The notes under the pieces are model-generated. The model made no database searches, had not been told where the DNA came from, and worked only from the letters and a program-made list of their open reading frames with translations. The position numbers and the translations under genes were made by a program. From Geosiphon pyriformis (taxonomy: Eukaryota; Glomeromycota; Glomeromycetes; Archaeosporales; Geosiphonaceae), in assembly GCA_016748015.1 (NCBI GenBank), contig JAAOMT010000034.1, positions 104,728 through 168,727 of the forward strand: DNA of 64,000 bases, given 5' to 3'. Every line of letters starts with the position of its first letter. Position 1 is the first letter of the stretch. Shown here one piece after another: positions 23,799 through 35,072 of this stretch.

Positions 23799-24692
23799 TG
23801 TTACTCATAAAATATAGGAAATATATTAGCATATAAATTAGCCAATTAGAAGTAGCTATAGTAAATGTGGAATTCCAGGATTCTTCTTAAGAAGAATTAC
23901 AGAATTCCAGGAATTTCAGGATTCTCGTACAAGAAATCACAGAATTCCAGAATTCTAGAATTCTTGGTGTGAAGAATTGAAAAATTGTGAAATCTCATTT
24001 ATGTATATATAGCAGTAGTATCAGAAGCTAGAAAATTAGTCAAAAAGACTTCCAGAGTTAGTAAAACTCTCAGAATCAATTAGACTCACAAGTCATAATT
24101 ATTAGAATCTTTTAGTTACAGACCTCTTAGTTTAAATCTAATCTAAGCAATCTTTTATCCACAAATATCAATAAATAATTATTCACTATCTTAATCTACT
24201 CTCTACTATTAACACTTTATGTTGATAGTAATTAATACTTAACCACACTGGAACAATAGCTCTTGATTACAGCTATTGATAAGATACTAACTTGCAATTG
24301 CTTTTGTTTATTTCTTTATTTTTTTTTATTTTTTTTATTTCTTTTGTATTTTTTTTGTATTTCTTTTGTTGACTAATTGATTAAAAATTAAAGCGCTGAG
24401 TTACAAACGTCATAGGGACTGGTAAAAAATCTGTGAAACAAGAGTAAAACACTTATAAATTTGAGAATAGCTTACCAAAAAGATTACTGGCCACCACGCT
24501 GAAAAAAAAATTTGACAGAATTGTGATTCTGAGAGACTATTAAAAACAACTATTAAATCTCTGTCTTTTATACAAAGAACTCAACCAAAATCTTCAGATA
24601 ACAATACCTTCAGATACTAGCACCATTATCAATTAAGCACCAAGTTATGGGTTTGTTATTTGATTTGAGACCCCAAATAATCATCTGTAACA
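23799..24692 (+). repeat. Element E 3' LTR
   Basis: Starts TGTTACTCATAAAATATAGG after the tract GAAGGGAATAA and ends CTGTAACA, the intact form of the family's LTR end. It has the same GAATTCC array (about 23870-23985) and TATA-like box (near 24003) as the 5' copy. A T-rich tract follows TACTAACTTGC near 24285. Confidence 0.9.
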
Positions 24693-25560
24693 TCAGAATT
24701 GAAAATTGATTCTGATTCTGATGTGCAGCTGCTAATTGGTTCTTCTTCTTCTGGGATTGTGTAGATTATGTGTGGTGGTGGATTGTAAATGAGATTACAC
24801 TTATTACAGTATTGAAAGTTACATAAGATTAGGCAGTATTAACATAGTTGAGTGTTTAGCTACTCTATACATTGTTTTTATTCTTCTCTTATAGACACTA
24901 ATTCTTGGTAGTGTTTGTGGAATTGTTCTGGATCCAGAAGATTTATGATTGGTTCCAGGTTCCAGTTGAGTTTTATGAGTTCTGGAGGGTTATTTTTTAT
25001 TATTCTGATGTCTTCTGGTAACACGCCTTTGATTTTAGCAAGTGTTATTCGTCATATTTCATTGTCATTATGTAGACAACTGTTCAATTACTGGACAGTT
25101 TTTTTTTAGATAGCTTTTATTGGTGTCCCTTTCCTAACCCAGTCACTTATTAGAATTGTGTATTAACATAATTTGTCACATGTTCCTTTTCATTCAAGAA
25201 TGTCATTCCATATTCTTTCATCTAATAGCATTTTGCCACAAGTCAAACATGGTTTGTTATTCCATTTTTCTTGTTATTTTGGTTGTTTAAAGCATTCTAG
25301 GACACATAGATGACAATAGAACTTGGTTGCTGTAAAGTATTTTTTATCATTGCCACAGCATGCACCCATTGATAACAATTTCTTGCCACAATTAATGCAT
25401 ACTAGCTTGAATTGATAGTAACTGGCTTGTGATTGTGGTGTTGAGTATGGAATATATGTAGGGTTAGAATCTTGTGTATTTCTGCTTTCTCTCTCTTTCT
25501 CTTTTTTTTTTTTTTTCTAGATTCAAATTAGTGGTAACCCACTTTGATTATTGTTAGTCT
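24693..25560 (-). pseudogene. Element C Cys-rich module
   Basis: Minus strand; the best-preserved Cys pattern of the C family. Reading from 25415 down: CINCGKKLLSMGACCGN, then FYCHLC, then CLTCGKMLLDE, then GTCDKLC with YTILISDWVRKGTP. A helical linker follows (LLDPEQFHKHYQEL), then the second cluster LC-x2-CLILC, YCNKC near 24780-24850. Ends in the Ser-rich linker (IPEEEEPISSC) where E is inserted. The protein is broken by several stops. Role unknown; RNA or nucleic-acid binding is a guess from the Cys pairs. Confidence 0.75.
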
Positions 25561-25769
25561 ATAATAATTGGTCAGTATTTCAGATAGGTTCTTCTCTTCT
25601 CTTTCTCTTTCCTTGGTCATCCCACAAAAATACTGGCAGCAGCTTGTTGTGATCATTATCAGCCCAAGAAACTTGATAAGCTTCTCAAGTGGGTTTAGTT
25701 TCTTCTTTTTTTAGCTTGATTAGTAGTTGCATAGTGGTTGGTTTAAAGTAACTACAGGCAGCTGGTACT

Positions 25770-26428
25770 CTCATATATTGGCCATTCTAGCTTAGCTGGA
25801 GTTCTTGGGTAGTCCAATCAAATACTGTGTTGGTTTTAAACAGCCAGTTATTACCAACAAGTGCTTGATATTGGGTGGTTTCCATGATTAGTATCTTAAT
25901 TGGTATAATAATACCATTAACTTTGATAGAGAAGTTGTCAATTTCGCTAATTGGAGTTTTTGTCACTCCATCTACTATGATTATTTGTGCACTGGCAGCT
26001 TAATCAACTCAGTGACCTAATTGGTCCATGAGTTGTCTTGTGATGATGTTGTCAGCTGATCCACTGTCTAGAATCAGTTTGATGGAATGGCCATCAACTT
26101 TTACATCAGTGTACATGGCAGTAATCAGTTTTTCTTCTAGTACAGTTTTACTGAACAATAGGACTGCTAAAAATTCTTTAAGCTCAAAAGAAAAAATGGC
26201 TGTTAAAAATTCATTATTTGTGATGATTGTTAGTAGAATGTTATTGATAAGTAATTGCTGTTGGTTGGATTCTGGTATATCAGGTGTAGTGTTTTCTGAG
26301 TTAACCAAGAGACTTAAATAGTGTTGGGAATTTGGGTTTTGGGCATATCTAGTCTCCAAATTCCGAGAGCGTGTTCCTGATTGTTGGGTAGAGAAGCTGA
26401 GAATCAGTTGATAGACAATTATCACCAA
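25770..26428 (-). pseudogene. Element C aspartic protease
   Basis: Minus strand, open 26009-26428, then a stop and further homology (QYQALVGNNWLFKTN) to about 25780. The active site reads LILDSGSADNIIT, so the catalytic DSG is intact. It is preceded by a Ser/Asn-rich linker (QNPNSQHYLSLLV). It is in the same frame as the C gag pieces. Confidence 0.88.
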
Positions 26429-26479
26429 TCTTCAGTTTTGTTGGGTTATTCTTGGCCTTTGTGTTCTGATTTGAGGTAA

Positions 26480-27327
26480 GTTTTGTAGCAGTGTTTGAAT
26501 TTGTTAGGACTGGTATATTACTTGCAGTTGCAGCTAATAAATGATGAGTGTTGTTAGCTGATAAATGGGAGCTTAATATACTGGTGGTTAATAAATTGGC
26601 TGTTGTGTCATTTGGGTGTAATAAGGTGAGTATTGATTCTTATTTGGGTATTGATTTGGTGTTTGAAATCTTCAATCAGAGTTTTGATATTGATTTCCCA
26701 ATTGTGAGTTATTATTATAAGAACAGCAGTCAATTCTCAAATGGTCTTGTTTACCACAATTGTGGCAGATATGTGTCTCTTGCTGCCACAGCTGATTGAA
26801 TAATAATGAAAAATGTGATTGATTTTGAGGGCAATTTATGTTTCCAGAATTATTGTGTTATTGGGATGACTGATAAATTACACGATTGTTAGCTAAGTAT
26901 CTTTCTAATTTCCAATTAATTGAATTACTGAGTTGTTTTAATTTAGAATTCAAGTTAGATAATCTATTTATGACTAGATTTATGGCTTGAACATGATTAG
27001 CTTCAAGTTCTGTGAATTTGAAATCCTGTGCATTGATAACTGTGTCTTAGAGAGTTTGTAAGTGCATTAGGTGTACATATTGGAGGATGTTACTATGCAG
27101 TCTACAGATGAACTGGTTCAGAATCTGTGGCACTGTAAAATAATTTGTGTTAATTGCTTGTATTTGGCACAAGTTCCTATGGAAGCATCCTAAGTAAGTA
27201 GTGACTGCTTCAGTTTCTCCTTGCTTTATGGTAATAAATATATTTGCTAAGTGGTTAATGCTATTATTGTTACTGAAATATCTCATGAATTCCAGTTTGA
27301 ATTCTTGGAAAGTTTGGAGTTTGACAG
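26480..27327 (-). pseudogene. Element C gag, 3' part (capsid core and zinc knuckle)
   Basis: Minus strand. Open 27047-27361 partly overlaps F's LTR; the genuine gag starts at the insertion point 27327 (QTFQEFKLEFMRYFSNNN). It includes ETEAVTTYLGCFHRNL and QILNQFICRL. The CCHC knuckle lies near 26745-26790 (CHNCGKQDHLRIDC in translation). The 5' part of the same gag is at 35073-36225, on the far side of element F. Confidence 0.85.
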
Positions 27328-28206
27328 TGTTACGGTTTAAGAATTTAGCAAAAAGAATCATAAAAATAATACAAACTATTCAATCATAATATAGCGCAGT
27401 AATAATTTTAGAAAGATAATGATTAACATAGTAGCAAACACCATCTTGTGATAGTGGCAAGCACCAGTTCACAATAGCAGCCAACACCAACTGGTGATAG
27501 CAGCAAACACCAGGTTGAAATATCAAAAAGAAAGTATTACAATGTGTTTTCTCATAGAACTACAAACATGTATATATACAGTAGTTTTAATATTAGGAAA
27601 AAAACAATCAAGTAATAAAAATCATAACTTATCAAGCAATAGATTCAATTTTATCTAACAAACTCTACTTTAAATCATACTTTCAAATTAAATATCCCAA
27701 GAAATCTTTAAATCAAAAAGAAATGAAAAAGAATATTTAAAACTGAATTATCACAACCCAAAGTATTAAGAAACTTACTTGTATTATTTATTGAATGAAA
27801 CTATCATTCATCAACTGAATCTCTTGGAAGAATAATCCTTGATCAAGATTATTCACGTTGTTACTAATTGATAAAAGCTTTATTATAAGAATTAGAAAAA
27901 AAGCACTAAAGACCATTAACATTCTGTGTTTCTAGATTAGAGAAACACATCAGGCAATTGCAAGAATAGCCTCAGAGAAAACTCCAGACAGTGGATAGAT
28001 TTCAGTTCAGCCTCTGAGAAGGAGTACATAAACACACACAACAATCAGGAATTGAAGAATAACTTACATCACAACATTAAAAAAAAAGCCTTCAGTATAA
28101 CAGTGACATTATCACACAAATAGAATTGAGGAACTCACGAAAGACTGATTGCAATTAAAACAGGATATCAGCAATTAAATATAACAAAAAAACCATCCCG
28201 TAACAT
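27328..28206 (+). repeat. Element F 5' LTR
   Basis: Perfect 8-bp inverted ends, TGTTACGG and CCGTAACA. Holds four 23-bp tandem units at 27428-27519 and a TATA-like run (TGTATATATACAG) near 27570. PBS TGGTAAACCCTATGAG follows at 28209-28224. It differs from the 3' LTR at about 9 positions in the first 180, eight of them transitions. Confidence 0.93.
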
Positions 28207-28208
28207 TT

Positions 28209-28224
28209 GGTAAACCCTATGAGA
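28209..28224 (+). other. Primer binding site of element F
   Basis: TGGTAAACCCTATGAG, two T bases after the LTR. It differs from the TGGTGCTCCC... site of the C/D/E/H group, so the A/F family would use another primer. The implied acceptor 5' strand (AAACCCU) begins with A, unusual for a tRNA; the primer is unidentified. Confidence 0.65.
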
Positions 28225-28287
28225 AAAGAAAATCAAAAAGGAAATAATAATTAGCAATAATTCATTGCTAAAAAGAAAGAGACAAAA

Positions 28288-30132
28288 ATGATGACAAAAA
28301 CCCCTAATCTTACTGTTCTTGAATTCTGCCGTGCTATTTACACACAAAATCAAAGTGATCTTGGATTACCAGAAGGGTGTTGTCCAGCAGAATCTGCTCT
28401 CACTTATTATATCAACACCAGAATAAATTATTATATAGGAAAGGAAGAAGAATCACATGACACAAAACTTGGATTGTATAGAGAATTATCACAATACACT
28501 ACAAAAGAAGTAGCAGTAATAGCTGCAACTATTGTCAAAATCCATCGAGAAATTGAGCAATACGCCAACAAAAATTTTCCAATATCTACAGGAAACACTA
28601 GAGAACGTGCCAACAAAACCAAAGAAAATTTAGAAACTAATCAGGAAAGTAACCAGCAAAAACTAGGAACACTAGCTCAAACACCAAAGAAAACTGTCAC
28701 TCAATCAATAAAGAAACAATGTATTTATTCACCAGAAGATAAATCATACCATTTTTCACCAGAAAATAAGATACAAATTCCATTAAGAGCTACATCATCA
28801 TCAACATCAACTCCACAAATGCCAAGAACTCCTAGTTATACTGATAAAATTAAACAACGTAACTGGAAAGACATACTAATTACAGGAGGATATTCATCAC
28901 TATTCCAAAACCCTCTTTTTCAGCCAAAATTTAGAACAGAGTTTGAAAATTGTGAAGAGAAGTCTGAATCGGAATCCGAAAAAGAGACCAGTGAAAAAAC
29001 AATCACAAGACCAGTCACTGGAACAAGCAGCCAGTCCAGAAACCAAGAAACTCGTAATCAAGAGGAAGAACTGGATATAAGAGAAGCCACTTTTAGGAAT
29101 GCTCAAGGAAATATCATCCTACCTCCTCTTAGACCAATAAGCCCACCAGTAGAAAACGGCAACGAAATGACCACACCATACATTGCAAGACTAACAGATT
29201 TCTCAGAAGAGGAAGAAGAAATGGATGTGTATACATGGCTCAAAGAAGCACAAAAAGCCATCCAGGCAAATAACTGGAATGACCAAAGAGCAATTCAAAC
29301 ATTATCTTTCTTTCTGAAAGGCACAGCCGACTTGTGGTATCAAAGTCTGGAAACAAAACCCATGAGCTTCGCCGAATTTAAAAATGCACTCCTGGAGTAT
29401 TTTAGTGACCCAAACACTATAATCTAACTACAGAACGAATTCAATACTATCAAGCAAAATACCAGTGAAACTGTCACCCAATACCTTGCTCGATTTAATC
29501 AAATTCGCCATCAAATTGAAGTGATTGAACAAGGATACTACACTGATCCTCAGGTTTTAAATCAGTTTATTAGAGAATTAAAAAGTAGCATTTTAGGAAG
29601 AGTATGCTCTGCCCACCCTAATTCCTTACCAGAAGTCGTTACACTCGCCAGAGCCCTTGAATCGGCTAAGAAAGAAGCTAACCATAGTCAAATGGTTAAC
29701 ATAGTAATGGAGAAAAATAAGACAGAAACATTAGAGAAAAGAGTAACACAATTAGGAAAGGAACTCTCTAAGAAAATAGAAAGTTATCTCATCCTGGATC
29801 TGAAAAGAAATACATACCAACCACCCCAAAAATGCAGCCAGAAAGTCAGCGACAGTCGAAATAATCACTCGTCGTGCCAAGAATTCAGAACAGAAATGCG
29901 CGCCTACCATTTTTGCAAATGCATAGGACATTTGATTAGTCAATGTCGAATGCGAATGATGCAGAAAGCACGCAAAAATAATTACTACATGCCACTCCAA
30001 ATGCCCAGAAACCAGTACACGCCAATACTACGCCAATATCCTACCACGTATCAAAATCAAGGAGCTTACCAGCAACAGCCCATGATAGCCAACCCGAATT
30101 GGCGTCCTGAGGCCCGAAATCAGCCCATGTAG
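28288..30132 (+). pseudogene. Element F gag
   Basis: Starts ATG ATG at 28288. An N-terminal region homologous to the other gags (PAESALTYYINTRINYY) is followed by a Ser/Glu-rich linker and the capsid core (WLKEAQKAIQANNWN, ADLWYQSLETKPMSF). It is open for 379 codons to a TAA at 29425-29427 (from CAA), then resumes in frame (open 29521-30132: QVLNQFIRELKSSILG). The zinc knuckle reads YHFCKCIGHLISQC: the first Cys of CX2CX4HX4C has become Tyr, a G-to-A change. A Gln/Asn/Tyr-rich tail follows to TAG at 30130. Confidence 0.92.
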
Positions 30133-30141
30133 AACCAAAAC

Positions 30142-30774
30142 GTGTTGGTCCAGAGGAATCCAAACCATGCTGAAACCAATCAACAAACCAATCCAAACTA
30201 CCAAAATTATCAACAAATTTACCTTAATATACCAGAAAATCTGATCATCAAAAATAATAATGGTAGAAACATAAACAGAACCAAGAATTCCTCCAACAAA
30301 TTGAGCCAGACAATACCACCAGCAGTTGCCACCGAAGATAGTAGCCTCGCAGCTATTTTTCCTTTTGAATTAGAGGAAAACGAGGCTATGTTCAGTAGAG
30401 CAGCATTGGATGAAAAATGCCCAATCACTGCTATTTATATGGAAGCCACTGTAAACAATACCTCAATCAAACTTATCTTAGACAGCAGATTCACTGGAAG
30501 CATTGTAATGCTTCAACTAGTAAACCAACTGAGTTTCAAAGTTGATTATGCCGCAATGTCCCAAATCATAACAGCTGATGGAAGTACAAAGCTGCCTCAT
30601 GGCAAAATTGACTCATTCTCTTTCAAAATTAACGGCATAGTAATACCTACAAAAGTATTAGTAATGGATGCTACACAATATCAAGTGTTAGTAGGGAATG
30701 ACTGGCTAACAAAAGCCAATGCCACCCTAGACTGGACCACCCAAGAGCTTCTGATCAATTATAATGGCCACTAG
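30142..30774 (+). pseudogene. Element F aspartic protease, active-site Gly lost
   Basis: In frame with gag, open 210 codons. The active site at 30478-30495 reads LDSRFTGS; the Gly of DSG is Arg (AGA, from GGA). The flap and C-terminal half are well kept (IITADGSTKLPHGKI, QYQVLVGNDWLTKANATLDW). Ends at a TAG at 30772-30774 and continues in frame into a Pro/Lys-rich linker. Confidence 0.9.
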
Positions 30775-30989
30775 GCCAAAATTCCAACCACCTGTGGCCA
30801 CTTCCAAAAACCCAGTGCCAACCAAAGACCTACTTTCAAATTTGAGAAAAATCCAGCACTACCAGCCATCAAAACCTATCAGCTCTCTTGGGCTGATGAC
30901 CAAAGAACAGGACTACCAGCCATACCAACATGGACCAGTGAAGAAAAATCCAAATGAAACCAGGTAAGTTCACGAAAAAACCACCAGCG

Positions 30990-31640
30990 ACGCAGACCAA
31001 AGCTAGAATGCTCGGTTTGCAAGAAGAAACTCTTGTCTATAACTGTGTGCAGCACACCAGACAAAGACCCAAGAAACCCCACCCACTATTATTGTAACTG
31101 TTGTAACAAAGAAAAATACGGTTACCCAGAAAGACACGGAAAATGGGATGAGGAACCGTGCCTCGCTTGTGGAGAACTGTTACCAAGAGAATGCAACTGA
31201 AACAACATACCAGGCAGAGGAGGAACGTGTAATGCAACTTGCCAATACACAATTCTCATCTGTGACTGGGTAAGAGGAGGAATACTGTTCAAAGCAGCAT
31301 TCAACAGAGCATTAAAAAGACTACAGCACTACCCACATGACAAGGACAAGTTGTACAACACCACACAAGCCAAAGTAAGAGGAGGAACCGCCGAAGAAAT
31401 ATGACATTGGAAAGAGTCAGCCGAAGTAGCTAATGAAGTCGTCAGCTACAACATGTTCGACCCAGTAGACAAATTCCAGGACTACTACCAACAACTATGC
31501 CCCACTCGACAAGAGCAAGAACAATACCTTGCCCAAATCAACACTTACCTCTGCGAAAACTGTCTCATCCCGTGCCAAAATCAGTGCTGTGAAAAGTGTC
31601 AAGACGAAAGAGGCTTAGAAAAAAAAATGGAAATTGAGAA
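30990..31640 (+). pseudogene. Element F Cys-rich (putative zinc-binding) module
   Basis: Same frame. Cys pattern: CSVCKKKLLSITVC (from about 31009), YYCNCCNKEKYG, EEPCLACGELL, then GGTCNATCQYTILICDWVRGG. A helical stretch (FQDYYQQLCPTRQEQEQYL) follows, then the second cluster YLCENCLIPCQNQCCEKC near 31548-31605. Two TGA stops replace Trp (near 31198 and 31402). About 15 Cys in about 200 residues, against few in the neighbouring domains. No family recognised; metal binding is inferred from the CX2C pairs. Confidence 0.78.
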
Positions 31641-31689
31641 TCAGCAGTCTCAAAATCAATCAATAAATCAACAAGACTCACCTGACAGT

Positions 31690-32200
31690 TCCGAGTCAGA
31701 AAAATTTGTAGCCTATACTGACCTAGAACAGGTGACTGACATCTGATACTTCGACAACGGGCACTTAAGAATAATACCCAAAAGAGCCCATCCAACCAAT
31801 GCTGGATTCAATCTACGTTATCTGGAAGACCAATTCACAACATTACCATCCAGGAGCATCACCAAAATCGACCTAAAAATAGCAGTTGAAATTCTGCCAG
31901 GAATAATGGTTTAAATAGCGTCACGATCAAGCCTTGCGAAAAAAAGAATAAACATTCAAGAAGGAGTAATTGACTCTGGATACACTGGAAATTTGATGGT
32001 TTTGCTACAGAACAATTCAGAAAAGCCTTATACCATTGAATCTAAGGAAAAGATTGCACAAGCAATTTTTCTACCATTGGTAAAAATTGGGAAATTTGTG
32101 CCAGTGGAAAATTGTGAGGAATTGTCACAAACAACAAGAGAAACTTTTGGTTTCGGATCGACAGAAAAAGAAATTGAAGCAAATTTTGCTGAAACAATAA
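31690..32200 (+). pseudogene. dut-like: Element F dUTPase domain
   Basis: Trimeric-type dUTPase, in the same frame as gag and RT. Motif 1 NAGFNLRYL (Asp to Asn), motif 2 ASRSSLAKK, motif 3 GVIDSGYTGNL with catalytic Asp and Tyr, motif 4 IESKEKIAQAIF, and motif 5 ETFGFGSTE. Motif 5 is the closest to the family's Gly-rich, Ser/Thr-containing signature of all copies here. Broken by TGA near 31744 (former Trp) and TAA near 31912 (former Gln). Confidence 0.92.
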
Positions 32201-33560
32201 AGGAAAAAAGTGAAGTAATTAAAAATGAGTGGTCCATCACACTCCTACCATATGGAAAATCAGAAATAAGAATAAAAAGGACAATTAAAGAAAAAGACCT
32301 AATATTTGAGCTCTATCCAGAAACTTGCCAACAGTTTTTCATAGGACTTATTAACCTTTTTATTTCAGCTGATAAAGCTCAATGGATAAAAATTCCTATC
32401 GCAAACACCACAGAAGAACCCATCTACATTCTGGAAGATACCATCATTGAATACCTCGGAACGGAGCTAGAAAACACGTCAACACCACAAAAAATTCTAA
32501 ATTTCCCAGAAATTGCCCTCTACTGTGAACTCACTTTAATAAATTGGCAACAACCGTTAGAATGCTATCAATTTACGCCAGAAGAATTGGCCAAATTAAA
32601 CATTGGAACAATGGATCCTGACCAACAGCAACAATTAAAAGCATTAATTTTAAAATACTCTGATATATTTTCACGAAATGGCGAATTTGGAAGAACCAAC
32701 TTGGTTTAACACCAAATTTCCATTGGAGATGCCAGACCTGAAAAACAATGCACTTATCATGTTTCATCAATGGAGCATAATTTTATCAGAGAAGAAGTCC
32801 AAAGCATGTTGGAAAAAGAAATAATACAACTATCAATGAGCCCATGGTCCTCACCAGTTGTTTTAGTAAGGAAAAAGAATGGAAAAATTAGATTTTGCAT
32901 CGACTATTGCAAACTAAACAGCAAAACAACCAAAGACTCATACCCAATACCATTAATTAACAAAATTTTTGACGTTTTTGGAGGAGCAAAATGGTTTTCT
33001 ACACTGGACTTGACCAGTGGGTACTGGCAAATGGAAATAGACCCAAAGAACAAGCATAAAACAGCATTCACAACACAAAATGGCAATTATGAGTTCAATG
33101 TAATACCATTTGGATTAACAAATGCTTCCGCAACATTCCAAAGACTAATGAACGTAATTTACTCCAGAATCCTGTAGCAATCTATTGTTGTCTACTTGGA
33201 TGATACAAATGTTTTCTCATCAAAATTCACGGATCATCTCCAACATTTACAACAAGTTTTTGAGAGATTAAGACATGCTGGACTTAAACTAAATCTAGAA
33301 AAATGTTTCTTTGGGAAAAATGAGCTAGTATTTTTAGAACATGTAATTGGAAAAGATGGAATAAAACCAGATTCATCAAAAATAGACAAAGTGAAAAATT
33401 TTCCAGTACCTCGAAACGTTTTAGAAGTTAGAAGCTTTTTAAGACTCACATCTTACTACTGTCGCTTTGTAGAAAACTTTTCAAACATTGCCAAACCCCT
33501 TAATTACCTACTATCCAAAAATGTGAAGTTTGAATGGACTGAAGCACAACAAAAAGCTTT
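32200..33560 (+). pseudogene. Element F reverse transcriptase with N-terminal linker
   Basis: A linker conserved in the family (VPIANTTEEPIYI-like block, EELAKLNIGTMDPDQ) leads into the RT. Palm motifs: SPWSSPVVLVRKKNGKIRF near 32840, TLDLTSGYWQM near 33003, IPFGLTNASATFQRLM near 33105, and the intact active site YLDDTNVF near 33195. The thumb (CFFGKNELVFLEHVIGKDG) follows. Only two stops: TAA at 32707 and TAG at 33175. Same frame as gag. Confidence 0.94.
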
Positions 33561-33999
33561 TGAGTACCTTAGACGAAAGCTCATTGAATCACCAATAATG
33601 ATCTATCCAAATTTCAACAAAAAATTCATTTTGGCCACAGATGCCTCTGGAACTGGACTTGGAGCCATTCTGTCACAAAAAGATAATAATGGAAGAGAAC
33701 GTGTAATTACTTATATCAGCAGAAGTCTCAGTATGGCAGAACAAAAATATGCAACACATAAACTTAAATGCTTAGCAGTAGTCTGGAGTTGTGTTTACTT
33801 TAACACATATTTATGGTACCAACCCTTTGAGATTACGACAAATTATAAAGGTTTGGTCTGGTTAAATAACAAGAAAGCGCTAAAAGGAAAATACACTAGA
33901 TGGTCACAAATGTTAGCACCATACGATTATATTATCAAATACAAAGAAGGTACCAAAAATGCTAATGCCGACTGTTTGTTAAGAATGAGACACACATAA
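33560..33999 (+). pseudogene. Element F RNase H, catalytic residues lost
   Basis: FILATDASGTGLGAILSQ near 33630 keeps the first Asp. In the second block the family's Glu residues are both Lys (ATHKLKCLAVV near 33760; H has PEQEHLAIF). The third block reads TTNYKGL where TDHKEL is expected, Asp to Asn. All are G-to-A. The domain ends NANADCLLRMRHT and a TAA at 33997. There is no integrase after it. Confidence 0.9.
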
Positions 34000-34194
34000 A
34001 AATCACCAACCCACCCGTCACAACAACTATGAACATAATAACAACCAACAGTATTGAACAATTTACCAATTCACAATTTCAAGAATTACAACAACAAATT
34101 AATAACACAGTATTGAACCACTATAGTAACTTAGAATTTAATGAAGAAATTAACTTCAATTTTAACAAAGCTCAATTTTGAAAGGAGGGGATAA
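34000..34194 (+). other. Element F integrase deletion site, tail remnant and polypurine tract
   Basis: Within about 50 bp after the RNase H stop the sequence becomes homologous to the extreme C-terminal tail: FTNSQFQELQQQINN here against MTNAQFEELQTKITQ at 38100-38175 of H. The integrase and most of the tail, more than 1.5 kb, are absent. The polypurine tract AAAGGAGGGG is at 34181-34190. The deletion is precise to within the tail, with no foreign sequence. Confidence 0.85.
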
Positions 34195-35072
34195 TGTTAT
34201 GGTTTAAGAATTTAGCAAAAAGAATCATAAAAATAATACAAACTATTCAATCATAATATAGCGCAGTAATAATCTTAGAAAGGTAATGATTAACATAGTA
34301 GCAAACATCATTTCGTAATAGTGGCAAGCACCAGTTCACAATAGCAGCCAACAGCAATTGGTGATAGCAGCAAACACCAGGTTGAAATATCAAAAAGAAA
34401 GTATTACAATGTGTTTTCTTATAGAACTACAAACATGTATATATACAGTAGTTTTAATATTGGGAAAAAAACAATCAAGTAATAAAAATCATAACTTATT
34501 AAGCAATAGATCCAATTTTATCCAACAAACTCTACTTTAAATCATACTTTCAAATTAAATATCCCTAAAAACCTTTAAATCAAAAAGAAATGAAAAAGAA
34601 TATTTAAAACTGAATTATCACAACCCAAAGTATTAAAAAACTTACTTGTATTATTTATTGAATGAAACTATCATTTATCAACTGAATCTCTTAAAAGAAT
34701 AATCCTTGATCAAGATTATTCATGTTGTTACTAATTGATAAAAGCTTTATTGTAAGAATTAGAAAAAAAGCACTAAAGACCATTAACATTCTGTGTTTCT
34801 AGATTAGAGAAACACATCAGGCAATTGCAAGGATAGCCTCAGAAAAGACTCCAAACAGTGGATAAATTTCAGTTCAGCCTCTGAGAAGGAGTACATAAAC
34901 ACACACAACAATCAGGAATTGAAGAATAACTTACATCACAACATTAAAAAGAAAGCCTTCAGTATAACAGTGACATTATCACACAAATAGAATTGAGAAA
35001 CTCACGAAAGACTGATTGCAATTAAAACAGGATATCAGCAATTAAATATAACAAGAAAACCATCCCGTAACA
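34195..35072 (+). repeat. Element F 3' LTR
   Basis: Starts TGTTATGG, ends CCCGTAACA; followed by the target duplication ACAG. Carries the 23-bp array at 34295-34386 and the TATA-like run near 34437. Confidence 0.93.

Larger units (their letters stand above)
21715..24692 (+). mobile_element. Element E: short non-autonomous LTR retrotransposon in C
   Basis: A 2,978-bp element: two LTRs of about 895 bp, PBS, a 1,187-bp interior and a polypurine tract. The interior has no protease, RT or integrase. It keeps gag leader sequence, tandem repeats, one piece of the Cys-rich module and a fragment of dUTPase. It lies in the linker between the Cys-rich and dUTPase domains of C; H shows the uninterrupted sequence (TTTGAATTGG near 42560). 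Flanking TTGG (21711-21714) and TCAG (24693-24696) look like one 4-bp duplication with two transitions. Movement would depend on enzymes from autonomous relatives. Confidence 0.85.
27328..35072 (+). mobile_element. Element F: Ty3/gypsy element with dUTPase but no integrase, inserted in gag of C
   Basis: A 7,745-bp element with LTRs 27328-28206 and 34195-35072 and target duplication ACAG (27324-27327 and 35073-35076). Gag, protease, Cys-rich module, dUTPase, RT and RNase H lie in one frame from 28288 to 33999, interrupted only by about ten point stops. The integrase and most of the tail are missing between 34000 and about 34030. It contains visibly more CG dinucleotides than the other copies, and its LTRs differ less than those of H, so it is among the youngest insertions here. 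Confidence 0.93.

Noticed and set aside
30219-31304. Several overlapping minus-strand frames of 60-80 codons
   Set aside because: Shadows of the F protease and Cys-rich frame, which is less mutated and so leaves longer antisense frames.
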